A DNA stretch of 64,000 nucleotides from Dermanyssus gallinae (GCA_003439945.1 QVRM01002067.1:2082501-2146500), one strand, 5' to 3'. Shown: positions 24,559 through 36,071, counted from the first letter of the stretch. Translations and numbers: made by a program. Notes: generated from the sequence alone by a model not told the origin.

Positions 24559-26109
24559 AGCTATAGAGGGGACGCCGGAAGCAGTAGCCGTGCTTCCCTC
24601 GAGGGCGAGGGATCACTGTGGCTACAACAGTGCTGGGCGAGCATTTGACTAAATCTGTTTCTCACTAAATCGTAACGTGTAAATGGCAAATTGTGTTGGG
24701 CAAATATATACAGATACCTAATCATAAAGCGAACCCTCACAGAGGCGCACAGCTGCCTATGGGCTTTTGAGTACCTAGAAATGTTGGCCCTAGGATGTAT
24801 ACATATATATATATATATATATATAGAATGTTCGCAAGTTGTCACTTTCAAAATGTGTACGTAATCGACTACCATGTGTATATGCCTACACATTTAATCT
24901 ACCTTATCCGTCTGTAGTTTACATACCTCAAACCTCAACGTTGCATCATTATCAAAGGCGCACTTATCGTGTAACTCGCTGGCCGATGGGGCTCAACCCA
25001 TGTTTGTATCATTACTAAAATTAATGATGAAATTAATGAACGATAACACATGGAATTGGCCATTATTACAAAATGTATGGTTTCATTGTAATATAGATGT
25101 ATTCCCCGTTACCTGTAAAAACGAAGCCTATCTACATACGCTTACAGGTAGCAACTGCTAGCCAGGACACCGTAGAACGCCGGGCAAAACTCTCAACTTG
25201 ACGTACATAACGTTATCAAATTATTCTCGCGTCGTCTGGGGAACGCTTTTATCGCTGTAGGAAGGCCAGTCTGCGATATAGTGTGGATATTACAGGAGCA
25301 GAGGGCAGTAATACTCTTAACACGGTTGCACACGAGAGACGAGAGGTAGCTATTGTTCGAGCACATTTCCTCTTCGGGATTTCGTTCGCAGCATGCAAGT
25401 GTATCTATAGAATCATCACTAGTGGCATTGAGCAATCTGTACGACTTTTAGCAACCCGCTGTGCACACATAAGTGCTCCCACATCTGTTTATCGTTTTGC
25501 TGTAGTGCAAATGTCTGGGCCATGCAAAAAATGTTTGCAAGGGGAAAGATGGATATATTATCTCTTTCTCCACGTCTCTGTACATACACAACAAAATTGT
25601 AGTACTTTAGTTCTTCACCAAGAAACATGTTTATTTCTGCATATGACAAACGTAACATACGTCTCCAGAGGGACATCCATATCTTTAGTAGCACATTGGA
25701 CAAACAAAAATGCCGTAACTAACTAGTACAGTGAAAAGCTTCAGTAAAGCAGTAATAGACTATTGTCTTGAAAAAGACAAATATCTCGAAATAGTTATAT
25801 TAAAAATAATTACAGTAGCAATAATAATAATTGAATGTCGGTAGCTTGTCGAAATTTGCTTACGTTAAGCTATTATTAATTCGGATGACGTTTGTCTGTT
25901 AATGAAAAACTGCTTGTTTCAAAATCTTTTAACTATACAAAAAATATGATGTCTATATATACATCGCATACATGTGCGTAGGTATATACACTCTGCTTCC
26001 TATATGTTTATATGTAGAAGGCAACAAAAAACGAAAATAAAGTTGCATGTGTAATCATATGACATTCATCCCTCAAGGTGGAATAGTGCATATATCTTTA
26101 CATATATTA
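24559..26109. other. No gene seen
   Basis: A (TA)n array lies at 24804-24825. The 147-codon open frame at 25283-25726 (+) overlaps a 94-codon frame on the other strand and has no recognisable domain; I regard both as chance. Confidence 0.45.
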
Positions 26110-26760
26110 CGTTATTGAGTTTTTTGGAATTTCTGTTAGGTGTACATAGCTCCTTTAGCGTCTGGTATCTGGACGATGCAATCCTGGGTGGCCCCGCGGA
26201 CGTCGTGCCGGAGGATCTGCAGGCCGTAATACAAGAGTTCGGGGATCTGGGAGGACTGACACTCAACGCTTCTAAGTGTGAGGTCTCAGCCATAAGAGAC
26301 AATCCACAGGAGCAAAGGAGGACTATCCAAACGATCATGCAAGCACTTTCCCGAATAATTCACACGGCAAGGAACCTAGATGCTCTGGGTGCTCCCGTTG
26401 CGCGTGAAGGAATGCGACGGGTTCCTCGTATAAAAAATTCGTTGTACGGGTCCGCCCACATTTGACAACTAAGCACCCGCAGACTGCTCACAGTCCTGGT
26501 TTACCATGATTCAACCACATAGTGTGGCATCCCCGACTTTCAAATATACCAAAAACATTGCTGCTTACGCTGAGACTACTAGGGTTATTCTAGGCGAGGT
26601 TTTGAGCACACGTTTAGTTTTAATAGCCTTCGGGGAACTTGGTATTAGAAGGACTACGGATCTTGCCATAGCATTCTATGCTGCATCATTGAATCAATTT
26701 GGTTCGCTGACAAAACAAGTTGTTTATGAAGATACAAAAAATTATAGATAATACAAATAA
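26110..26760 (+). pseudogene. Reverse transcriptase fragment with YLDD palm motif
   Basis: The first block (26115-26465) reads WYLDDAILGG with the catalytic Y-L-D-D at 26166-26177, then LTLNASKCEV, the usual RT palm-plus-following block. The second block (26506-26751) reads FGELGIRRTTDLAIAFYAAS, which matches the (L)GGLG(I)R...DLA.PA(F/Y)LAS segment that follows the palm by 100 or so residues in animal RT-like genes of this type. A frameshift and a deletion separate the two. There is no endonuclease or fingers domain upstream. The WYLDD spelling differs from the YADD of the other LINEs here, so this is a separate lineage. It is inactive. Confidence 0.7.
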
Positions 26761-29700
26761 AAATACGAATTAATAAACGTCAAATCATATCATAAATAAA
26801 TATTTAAAAAAACAACCATGCTGGCAGATGCGGCAATTAGAAGTCAACTTAACCCTGGTCCCCTAGAAAAGTACGTAAGCTAACTTTTTTCGACGCTTTT
26901 GAAGTCATTCATGCTGAATCCTAACTTTTCTGTAAGGCGTCCGCTAGTAGGGTTCTCATGCATGTCGTAAGGTGGACTGGCCGATTCTGACGGTCTACAC
27001 CCGTGATTCTGCCTAAAAACTTCCAGTATGTTCACGAGACAAACGGAGCTTAATGGATTATTGAGAAGAGCACCGAAAAGAACAGGAATGCCATCCACAC
27101 CTTAGCCCAAAGGTCTGAGTGGAAGCAATGAGTTATGATCTGATAGGGTTACCATACCTCCATGGTCTTACGGCAAAAGCCTTGTCTGGTATGTGACTGT
27201 GTCATGCACGGTGGCGTCTTCGCACATTCGCCACAGCTCTGTCGAGTGTAGATAAGTCGCAGAGCACGCAAATTCGGAAAATCAAAGAAAGTGTCTCGAG
27301 TCGTTAAGGCTAAGCTTCTTCTTCATGCCTACTGCTTTGGAGACGCTACAAGTGTCAGCACCGCGAAGTTGTTTAGGAATATCGCAAAACATTCGTGGAA
27401 TATTAGAGGCAACCGACGCAAAGCGATGTTTATAAGGCAGATTACGTTATTGGCTTGGTTTGCAGGGGAACGCGGCTTCTATTATAGGTGCCATGGGCTG
27501 ACTGATTAATCGAGTTAGCTCAGAATAGTTAGTATATTCCCTTCAGCTACATATGGAGATGATTTGAATATGTCTTTACACACATATGTTATTATGAGTA
27601 TATAAATAGATCTGTAAGGCAAGTTGTGCAGCAATAGCAGCTGCAGCAACGGTTGCTACTCGCCGTTGTCGTAGCCGCATTCGAGTGCTTCCCAAGACCC
27701 TTCGGTCTATTTCCCTCCTGTCTAACAGTCTCTCTCCTTAAGATGAGTCCCAAGGCCTTTGGGGATGGATGGGAACGGTCAACGGGTCCCTGTTGTCCCC
27801 GTTGACTCTGCTAGGCCAAATGATCGAACGGCACTGCTATTTCTGCTGCCCATACTGGTACGGTTGTAGCTAAAGTGGGCCTGTTTGAACACCGAGTGGT
27901 TTCGCTTGCCCTTTCGTAGCTCATAGCAGTTCTACTGCTCGCTTGATCTAAACTGAGTTGGTAACTATAGCGAGCTGGTAAGTAGGCCCAGCCGGATTTG
28001 TCGCCGCCAGCTCCTCCAGAATCTCTTTCACAGTTGTGGTTCCAGAATTGCTTCTTATGCTCTTCTTTTACACTCGTTTACAGCAACGCTTCGAGCGACT
28101 GCATCGGGTGGGCACTACGAATATATGACGGCAACACTGGCGATTGTTTTCAACGCGACGGAATAGAAAAACGTAGGCGTAGATGTTGTGATGTTCGTAT
28201 CAATAGTGGTAGTAGTAGACTTTGCTAAACTTTGAAAGCATTGCTCATGTGGTTGGCAAAGCCGGCTGTTCTCAATTTGGATAAAACCGCGTGGCAAACG
28301 AAAAGTACCTTATGCGTGCACATGTATGCGTGTCTACCAGATTGGTATCTTTATACACAAGTGAAGGCGGCAGAAAAGTACCATGAGCGACATTGCGTCA
28401 GTCAAAACGGCGTCAGTATCAGAAAGGGCGGGTTTTCCATAAGGTCTCTGACGATGCACTGCAGGTACGAGTGGCAGGCACAAGAGCGTGAAATCGCAAC
28501 AAACAGTAGTGCGACCTTCCGGAATCAAACTTTGAGTAGATAGCGAGTTCGTGTTTCGGGTGTTCGGGTTTGATTGAGTGTCTAGGGCAGGGTAAGTATT
28601 CTGGCGACACGAAAAGTGATCGAAAGAATGCCTCGCAAAAAATAATGAAAGGGTGGGAGAAAAATGTGCACGAGAGGAACGAATCGCGAACGGAAGGAAG
28701 GAAGAGCGGATAAACAAACGGCAAACAAAAGCTGGAGTCAAAGGCTATCGGTTCCAGTAAGCCCTAGAGTTGCTGGCTCCAGAGTGAGGGATTTGAGGGA
28801 GAGATGAGAAGCGGGGAAGGCGAGAAATGTTTCAACGGCAGTAACGACAACAAGCCCGCTTGTCGACCGAATGATCGTACCTGGCCTATGCTAAGCCCAC
28901 AACTGTCAGCCAGCTAGGCACTCGGTCCCATGAATAGAGTGAATGCGAAAGAGATATGGCCGACAGGAAGAACTGCAGCAGTAGAAGCAGCACCGTGCCA
29001 CGGTGGAAGACGAGCGAGCGTCAAAATGATGCGACCTAGCCCGAAATCGAGAGGACGGCGGACTGGATTTTCGGCCACATTCGGCAGCATAAATCGAGAC
29101 TTGCTGGGACCAATGGATGGAAATGGCTGAAAGGCTAGGAAAGCGATACATCGAGTCTTTTACCGTGTCAATGCTTCAAGTAATTGGTCGTCTAACGATG
29201 ACGACGAAGACGATTATTATTTTCACGTCTACTATCAATGGTGGGCTACTACGACAGCTACAACAACAACAACAACAACAACAACAGCAAGAATTACAAC
29301 AACAAGATTTACAATGATGACGCGGACTAAAACTACTACAACGGTAATTTTTTAATTGAGGGAGGACCGCATCTACGCCCACTTCGATCCCTTAAGGTAG
29401 TGCGCGTTTGACCGCTGAAGTCGTTGACGCCAAATCCACTGAAATGACCTGTTGTGTTTTTTTTTGATAGAGGAAACCCCGAAACCATTTTGTCGATATT
29501 ACTTATATGTCTCCTGGGCCCTGGCTAGGCTACTCTGACTAACGAAAAGGACTGCTCGAATAGTAACAATTTGTCCAAATAGTATGATCCTATATGTTGC
29601 TCGACGATGTTTGCGCCAAAGTCTTACTTAAGCTTCAAGAATAGTGGATTTAATTGCATGCGGGAACTCAGAGTGGCGCATGTCAGAGCGGCTTGCAGAT

Positions 29701-30384
29701 TCATGGATTGCCCCAGCTGCCAGCAATTTGGCTAATTTTCTGTTAACTTTTGCTAAAGCAACTTTTCGCCGCTAACTAGTCTGGTTCATGTGCTGCGCGG
29801 GTTGGTAGGCAGCGCTCAAAGACTAACCGACTGACTGGCTGGCAGACGGGCAGGCGTGAAGCGGCTGCCCTCAGTTGCTCTCCTTCTTCCTGTGCCCTCT
29901 TGCCAACGGAAGAGTCGGTTGAGTCTGCCCGCATAGAGAATAAGTGGCACATCAGACAAACGACTCCGGCATGTCTAAATAGGGATACTGCTCCGACTGG
30001 TCTACATACTGAGAGAGACCGAGAAATAGAGAGAGGAAGATTAATCTAGGTCTGCGAGTTCTCAACGATCTTCGACGGCATTTTCGACTTGCCAACGCCT
30101 TAGCTCAGTGGTCACTGCGAAATCAAATAGAAGATACTACTGCATAGACGGGAAAAGAGGAAACGCCAGGAGGCAAATTGTAACAATCGTCTACCGACGT
30201 AGACATCGATCGGGATTTAGCGAGTTTTACTGCAGCCCACTCTCTAAAATATTGAAATGTCAATAGAAATAAATGTTTCGGAACAATAAAAATTGCCCCA
30301 CTCACTAGCCACCCATCTTTCACATTGAGTACCGTATTGATATATAAACTAAAGTCGTATATAAAACATTTAGTCTTTTGGCTT
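26761..30384. other. No gene seen; CAA repeat
   Basis: The sequence is AT-rich to about 27600 and more mixed afterwards. A small inverted repeat (gtcaacggg ... cccgttgac) lies at about 27778-27806. Open frames at 28334-28741 (-) and 28232-28543 (+) overlap on opposite strands and carry no domain. Nothing else is assignable. Confidence 0.45.
29261..29310. repeat. (CAA)n trinucleotide repeat
   Basis: About ten CAA units with a few substitutions. They would encode polyglutamine in one frame (29117-29317), but that frame has no other gene-like feature. Similar short CAA patches lie near 50229-50258, 59231-59250 and 60306-60322. Confidence 0.85.
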
Positions 30385-30411
30385 GATATATATATATATA
30401 TATATATATAT
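30385..30411. repeat. (TA)13 microsatellite
   Basis: TA array that directly abuts the first copy of the 75-bp repeat. Confidence 0.95.
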
Positions 30412-30487
30412 GATTTATCATCGCTTGGCATGTATACCTAGATACACATCATGTCACCTTTTTATATCAGGGTTTCTTAGAGCGGCA
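30411..30487 (-). repeat. 75-bp repeat, copy 1
   Basis: This segment is roughly 80 percent similar by eye to 33449-33525 in the same orientation. Shared words include cgcttggcatgtata, ttttatatcag and cttagagcg/cttagaacg. It lies just downstream, in minus orientation, of the LINE C-terminal scrap at 30540-30765. It is therefore plausibly part of a LINE 3' region (inference). Confidence 0.65.
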
Positions 30488-30539
30488 GCATATATATAAC
30501 CTTCGCATCCATATCATCAATATACCCTCCAATACCTAC

Positions 30540-30765
30540 TGAGTATTTGCCGTTCATTGAGACAACCTCTTCTTTGTAATATCCTCCTGGTCCTTTCTAA
30601 CATTTGGTCCTAAAGCTAGAGCCTCCGACAGGGTTATATCTCTGTTCTCCCCAAGGCTGTACATTCTTTTACAATATATTCGATTGACTCATTCCTTAAT
30701 TCACGAGCTGGTCATTCTGTACCTCCTCCTCCGTATATTTATTAGCTCGTTGTATCCTTGTATCC
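30540..30765 (-). pseudogene. LINE C-terminal scrap
   Basis: On the minus strand the frame reads NESIEYIVKECTALG, matching the C-terminal zinc-finger neighbourhood of many LINE proteins (E(T/S)(I/V)EH(I/L)L..C..L). After a frameshift it reads LSEALALG and then ITKKRL, which fit the tail of such proteins. Upstream Cys residues are eroded. It may be the 3' end of the same LINE whose palm lies at 32570-33115, because the orientation agrees and a Tc1-like element lies between them. Confidence 0.45.
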
Positions 30766-31088
30766 AACAGCCCTGCCCTAGGATCTGCTAACAGACCACT
30801 CGCTCTTGAACTATCGAATATTTAATCTACCCATTTTTCCGCTTTTCCTTACCATATATACCTGCCAAGTTTGATCTGAAACCCATCGCCATTTTCCATT
30901 TGCCTGTGTATGGGTTGTTTACCCCCCCAAATTCACAATTTTCTCCGATACCTTTGCGCTTGCCCATTGCTGACACCCAATTTACCTAGTTGCGAACTCC
31001 TCTCTGCGGTCCCACTCCGTTTTGATCCTTAGTGCCGTCTTCACCAGCTGCATCTCTTTAACTTATCTTTTCTTGGTGGCATTTTTGT

Positions 31089-31123
<35 letters not shown>

Positions 31124-31683
31124 TTAGTAGTAAGATGGTGGTAAATTCCCTCAGGTAGCATGTACGACAATCCGTTTGGCGATCAAATGATGCGCTGAGT
31201 TTAGAGCGAACAGAGTTTATGCATCTGCGTACAGCAAAGCAGATCCAATCGAAACAGTTTGTTCCATAACATGTACGGTACTTTAAAGCAATCTGAAGCA
31301 CATATTGCCGCTGCAGAGGCAGCGGGGAGCCTTGAAATAGAGGCGACAAACATACATATGCATTCTCACTATATATGCATATATACTTTGGAACAGAATA
31401 ATTGCATCACAAATCGCATTTGACCTAAAGCATATTTTGTACTCACAATAGTAAGGCATATTGAAGATGACTGTATAACTCTAATAACAATGAGAATGGC
31501 TTCAAAACACGACGAGAAAGTTGATGCAATTTTCGCATTCTAAATCCTACAAATTATCTGGGAAAACGCTCAGTTATGCGATGTCGGCCTTAGCCACTTC
31601 CGTTTTATTCACAGGGGTCTCATATCAAATATATAACGAACTGTCTAGAAACAGGTTTGTTGTCAATCAACCAGCAGTGACAT
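30766..31683. other. No gene seen; one (TA)n array
   Basis: Pyrimidine-rich plus strand that may include further eroded LINE sequence, but no motif could be read. A (TA)14 array lies at 31093-31120. Confidence 0.4.
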
Positions 31684-32330
31684 TTGTCAGTTAAAGATCC
31701 AATGACGAGCTTTGGGAAATGGATACCGAGCCACGGAAAACCGCCTAGATCGCTGCTTTGCTTGAGCTTGGCTATAGTGTATGATTGTAGCTGGCTGGTT
31801 CTCAGTGCGCATACTGTGAGAGGAAGACTGCATAGCATCAATCTGGCTAACGAGAGGGTGTTGTATTCTCGGACGAGATCAGGATGTCTATTTACGGTAA
31901 CGATAGACGGGAAATGTGTACCGACGACATGGAGAACGCTAGGCATTATTGCATTATGGAGCGCGCCAGTTACCGTTGCAGTTAAAATATGTTTTGAACT
32001 GCAATGTACTTAGACACAAGGTATGAACTTGTGGAAATCTATCAAGTCCACGATTCTCGTGAAAGAAGATGTTTACGAAGATGTTTGTATAGTGCTTTAT
32101 GTAAAGACTGTTGGCGATAATTTCATCCTCACGACAATGCCAGGTCGTACACCGCTGCAGTTGTTTACTGGGAATACCTTGCAAAGGCTGGCATTAGCTT
32201 AATAGAGTGACCAGCATGTTCTCTTGGCACGACTCCAATTGAACATGTGTGAGATGAGCTAAAACAACGAGTTAGAGCCAGAACTCTAGCTCAAACAACA
32301 CTTCCGCATTACAAAGTTTACTTGACTCTT
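31684..32330 (+). pseudogene. Tc1-like transposase remnant
   Basis: The diagnostic part is at 32122-32290. One frame reads HDNARSYTAA, YLAKAGISLIE, stop, PACSLGTTPIEHV, stop, DELKQRVRAR. This is the second catalytic Asp block (D-N-A-R-x-H-T-A) followed by the WPA.S.D.NPIEHVWDEL block of Tc1 transposases. Both tryptophans (WPA and HVWDEL) are now TGA, consistent with TGG-to-TGA decay. Just upstream, in another frame, YVKTVGDNFIL corresponds to the strand before that Asp. Around 31800-31870 SAHTVRGRLHSINL resembles the second helix-turn-helix of the DNA-binding domain. The segment between is shortened. No terminal repeats were found. Confidence 0.8.
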
Positions 32331-32569
32331 CTAACGTTTAAAGAAAGAAAATGTGTTTTCGGGAATGCCACGGTATCGTGTACACCTTGTAGGCCTCAAT
32401 TGTTGCTTACATCACACAAGGCAGGCTGAGCCGAAACAAAGTTTAAGCAATCAGATAACACAAATCTTCCGCTCTAAGGAATTATTTCGCAGAGTTCATC
32501 AATTAATTATTTTTTTTCCTGTATTGCCTAGATATATTGCCTAATGTATGACATCTTCTGAATCGAATA

Positions 32570-33115
32570 ATCACCATTTACTCCCAATTAATGGTTAACC
32601 CCAGTTGTATAGGGTTCCCCACAAATAAAAAGTAAATCATCTGCATACATTAAAACGCTTGACCATGTTCCTAGTCAGTTGTTCAATAATCCTTTTGGCA
32701 GGTCTCCAATCAGAACTGAAAATAATTGGATATACGTATGTTACCCTGGGCCACCATAGTTGTTTCTTTCAATGTCTCTTTTGTTCAAAAACTATCTAGA
32801 CAAAAAATGCGCATAAAGAGTTTTGGGGCTTAGACAGTTTTTGCCATATAGAAATCTTATTAGCGCATCATTGAGGCCTTTTTTTATAAGTCATATTAAA
32901 TCACTTTCATGGAATTTCCCATTTGATGCTTCTTTGAAAAACCAAACTATTTCTTCTGTTAATGTGTGTCCCGATTGTCTGGCCATACCTGTTATTTTGG
33001 CCATACCTGTTATTATCCCAAGATTCCTTTCGGGGACACCAGATTTTCTCATTCGGGGTGGTGCATAGCCGTCACAGCCTCCCTCAAAGTGCTGCATAAG
33101 TTCTCCTATTTCCAC
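32570..33115 (-). pseudogene. LINE reverse transcriptase fragment with YADD
   Basis: On the minus strand the palm reads VLMYADDLLFICGEP, with the catalytic Y-A-D-D at 32637-32648. Upstream the frame has GDLPKGLL, NYGGPG (the eroded G-PQG block), and LIKKGLNDALIRFLYG, which fits the RT segment before the PQG loop. Further upstream is a frame ending in TLTEEIVWFFKEASNGK. Stops and frameshifts are frequent. An 18-bp tandem duplication at 32981-33014 repeats the residues ITGMA in frame. Catalytic residues survive in spelling only; the gene is dead. Confidence 0.75.
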
Positions 33116-33448
33116 GTGCAGGGCGTTGTATTTTGCTTTTACTTTTTATATGCGCCTTTAACCATTATTTTTAGCAGTGTTGCAAATGGTCTCATAAAAG
33201 TAATGTTTTTAACACAATACCTCCTTAATTGGTTTGCAGCCTTCACTGCACTAAATTGTTCATTAAGCATACTCATGATCTTCACCTTAGTCCCGCCTTA
33301 ATTAAAAAGTGACTCTCGCTCTTCACATCATCTATTTGTGCGTCTGTGGCAAACAGGGGTAGTACTGAGGATCCCGTCTTACATTCGCACGTCTGTACAC
33401 CTGCTCACTATCTGACAACCAATTTCCAATATGGATATATTTGGGTAG
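33116..33448 (-). other. Possible further LINE sequence, unresolved
   Basis: This lies between the YADD fragment and the second copy of the 75-bp repeat. Minus-strand frames contain no motif I can name. By position it could be the N-terminal side of the RT fragment or the 3' region of the ORF1-bearing element at 33786-34260. Confidence 0.25.
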
Positions 33449-33525
33449 ATTTATTATTCGCTTGGCATGTATATCTAAATACTCGTGTCGCCATTTTATA
33501 TCAGCGGCGCTTAGAACGTTAGGCA
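33449..33525 (-). repeat. 75-bp repeat, copy 2
   Basis: Second copy of the repeat at 30411-30487, about 3 kb away and in the same orientation. One minus-strand frame reads ADIKWRHEYLDIHAKR here and DIK..H..YL.IHAKR-like residues can be pieced together in copy 1, so it may be eroded coding sequence. Another frame is equally conserved, so this is not settled. Confidence 0.65.
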
Positions 33526-33550
33526 AAAGCGGACGTGTTGAGATATTTAG

Positions 33551-33729
33551 GGAAACCTCAACAGGCCTTGTGGGAGCTTGATGGTCACTGGCTCACAGCG
33601 GTACGGCTTATCGTCTTTTCTAAATGAGCATCGCTAAAATAAAGTTCTATCAACAACAGAAATTAAACAGACGGCATCCCGGTAAGTAACAACTATGTCT
33701 AGCGCACCGGCCCCCTAGACCATGCGGCC
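33551..33729 (-). repeat. SINE-A copy 3 (tRNA-derived SINE)
   Basis: This is the most complete SINE-A copy, read on the minus strand. The head has A-box-like tggtctagggggcc and an eroded B-box region before aatttctgttgttgatag. The body is tttagcgatgctcatt, gataagccgtacc, gtgagccagtgaccat. The body matches copy 2 (17228-17380) over its whole length. It sits directly beside the LINE ORF1 fragment at 33786-34260, in the same orientation. Confidence 0.7.
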
Positions 33730-33785
33730 ACATGATATTCATTAACTCCTTCATTCTACCTGGCCTCATTCTGTCCAGTGTTGCC

Positions 33786-34260
33786 TTAAAATCTCCTGGG
33801 AATTTCAACGGAGCTCTGCTTGGTATTGCTACCACCCCTAATATGACACGTTAAGCTATTCGTTACCTCTGTTTTACAGTTTGCTGCGAGGTAATTTGTG
33901 CTGTAGCACGTAAAGCATTGCATTGGATCCCGATATGAACTAACACCATGCTGTTTTAACCCTAGACAAATTTCTGCTGGGATGTTCCTATTCGCGACTG
34001 ACAATATGACATGCTCGGTTCTCGACCAATGTTTAACCTCACATTCTTGAAGCTCACTCTGACTGCCTCGAAGACTCCTAAAAAATTAAGTGGCGCCAAG
34101 ATTTGTAGTCTCTGATACGGAAGGTTGCACAGCAGAAACTTTGCCCTGTGCTGTGAATCGCCCTCCGCAAATTTATGCCGATACCTTTGTCAAGAGCAGT
34201 CTCTCTACCTTCTTCGGTTTCAATCATTATAAGAAGTTTCCATACGTTCTAAAGCAGTCA
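33786..34260 (-). pseudogene. LINE ORF1 (gag-like) fragment with zinc knuckle
   Basis: On the minus strand a frame reads EHVILSVANRNIPAEICLGL, then YRDPMQCFTCYSTNYLAANC and, further on, TCHIRGG. This matches the ORF1 region of I/Jockey/R1-type LINEs, where V.L.F....P..I..G......Y...P.RC..C...GH.A..C precedes a second knuckle. The first knuckle keeps its Cys residues, but its His is replaced and the second is incomplete. Upstream, MIETEEGRETAL (34210-34245) resembles the preceding LLVE segment. That segment is duplicated at 35206-35268 with about 90 percent identity, so both copies belong to one family. The copy is cut off at about 34260. Confidence 0.7.
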
Positions 34261-34362
34261 GATTTATAATCACACATACTGCGTAGAAACAAGTACAGTT
34301 AAGAATTATGCTTATGTATACATACACACATTTGGACTTATAAAATAATAGATATGTAAAAG

Positions 34363-35743
34363 CTATGAGGCTATGACGCGAGCTTGGTTATCTAGACTAG
34401 CTAGAGACGGGACTAGGGTACAGGAGGCAGTATGGTATCTACAGCAAGGTAGTATACAACGTTGACACACACAAGAGTCCGAGGGATCATGGAACCCGGA
34501 TGTCGCGCACAGCACGTGGTGGAAACCATGCACGGCGAACCTAGTCACTACATGGCGGTTAAACCGGCTCGGCCCTTTCCATGCCTGGTTTTGCATTACT
34601 CCTGTGCTACAGACATCCGCATCGATTTCAGCAAACTTGCACTCCTACGATTTAAGGACGTTGACGTGATTGGAAGATGTGGGCAAGTCGAAACGTCGTC
34701 TTAGCTTCTCGACGAATAGGGGGGTGTCCGTGAGGAGAAAGACAAGTCGGTTGCGGGCTGAACGATGGAGGCCCAGGACTCGCTTGAGGTACACTGCCTT
34801 CAGATTATTTAGATCCTCAAGGCTGGCTGGGGTGAGATCGTTCCAAACAATTTCGATACCGTAAGCGGCCATTGGAGCAATCTCCAGATCAAACAGTCTC
34901 AGTGCCGTTGGGATGGACAACAGCTGCGGCTTTCTAATTGTAGTCATTGCTACCAGCGCCTTTCTGCATCTTCCCTTGATATGCTGCAGGAAACATCGGC
35001 CCTTTGATGTTAGAAGCAGTCCCAGGTAGGGAAACTTACTAACGTAAGGAAGGTTGAAACCAGCCAAACGAAGTCAATCGTTAGCAGCTAAGCGCCCGCC
35101 TCTTCTAAACTTCAGATTTACAGTTAGTCTAAACTCAGACGTGGCCGCGTGAAGTCTGGCTAGGGCCTGTTGAACCTGAAAGTGACTCTTCCTATAGATG
35201 ACGCAGAGCAGTCCCTCTACCTTCTTCGGTTTCAATCATTATAAGAAGTTCCCCATACGTTATAAAGCATGTTTCTCCCATTCCCCTTCAACGTGTTGAG
35301 CCACATCATCGCATACATCATCAAAATGATCCTCCAGTGAATTTTCGTCGGGATTGGGAATATAACGGTCTCTTGTTTTACTGCAACCACCTTCAAAGCG
35401 CAAGTTCACCTAGACTACCCGTGATAAATTTATAGTCGCCCGGTAGTTCTTCGCCATTACGAGCTTCCTCGTTGCTCTGCTCGCTAGTACCCTCCATGCT
35501 CGCTGGGGGAGATTCAGCCTGTGATACACACATATGCTTGCTGCAAGCGTCTGCCACAGGACTTGATGCGGTGCGCTTTTCACCACCCGCCTTTGGACTG
35601 AGTGGAATGAGCAGCCGCTCCTCATTGCCTGCTCCAGCAATGCATCTATCCATCGCCGCACGATCTGCATGCAGCGGTGCAGGCGGGTTCAGAGGTTCCT
35701 TCCCTTGCTGTTTCGTTGGCATTCGTTGTACCGGCATGGCCAA
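34363..35743 (-). pseudogene. Internally deleted LINE (window LINE family, copy 2)
   Basis: Read on the minus strand. An ORF1 N-terminal frame (35743-35393) is rich in Pro, Ser and charged residues. After an eroded stretch comes MIETEEGRGTAL (35250-35206), joined directly to RT sequence: FQVQQALARLH, LTVNLKFRRGGRLAAND, a TGA stop, then YVSKFPYLGLLL, YGIEIVWNDL and LKAVYLKRVLGLH. The C-terminal domain (34596-34400) reads NRHVVTRFAVHGFHHVLC then DSCVCQRC and CRYHTASC, a Cys/His-rich finger. The zinc knuckles, endonuclease, fingers and YADD palm are missing, so one large deletion fused ORF1 to the distal RT. Two frameshifts or stops break the rest. Confidence 0.75.
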
Positions 35744-36070
35744 GTTGCTGCGCTCGCCTGTTTACAGACAAAATATTGTGTGTTTACAGGTGGACGCAGC
35801 CCGGGCTTTATTTCGCCCTCGATATGATACTAATGATTAATATAGATACAAAATGAGGGTCTCGATTGTCACAAAGTGTTCTCAAAATGATAGCTATTAT
35901 TTCGCTAGCGTTGGATCTCTTTTAGAAACAAAACTACATTTTTTTCGAGCGCACTGATATGTCCAGTTTCTCGATAAAAAAATTACCAATTCTACTGCAA
36001 TAAAAAACATCGTCATATCTCTTTCAACTTAGGTACGAGCTCACAAGGAGCAATACGCGTCCGTTCAGAG
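35744..36070. other. No gene seen; AT-rich
   Basis: AT-rich sequence between the LINE ORF1 start and the (TA)n array. No motif was found. Confidence 0.5.
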
Positions 36071-36071
36071 G

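Noticed and set aside
25283..25726. 147-codon open frame.
   Set aside because: No recognisable motif; an overlapping 94-codon frame exists on the other strand, and composition does not favour either.
27640..27830. Hairpin near a polypyrimidine tract, considered as an ncRNA or attachment site.
   Set aside because: The stem is short (about nine pairs) and no family feature is present; such hairpins are expected by chance.
29117..29317. Polyglutamine protein.
   Set aside because: The glutamines come from a CAA microsatellite; the rest of the frame has no gene-like feature.
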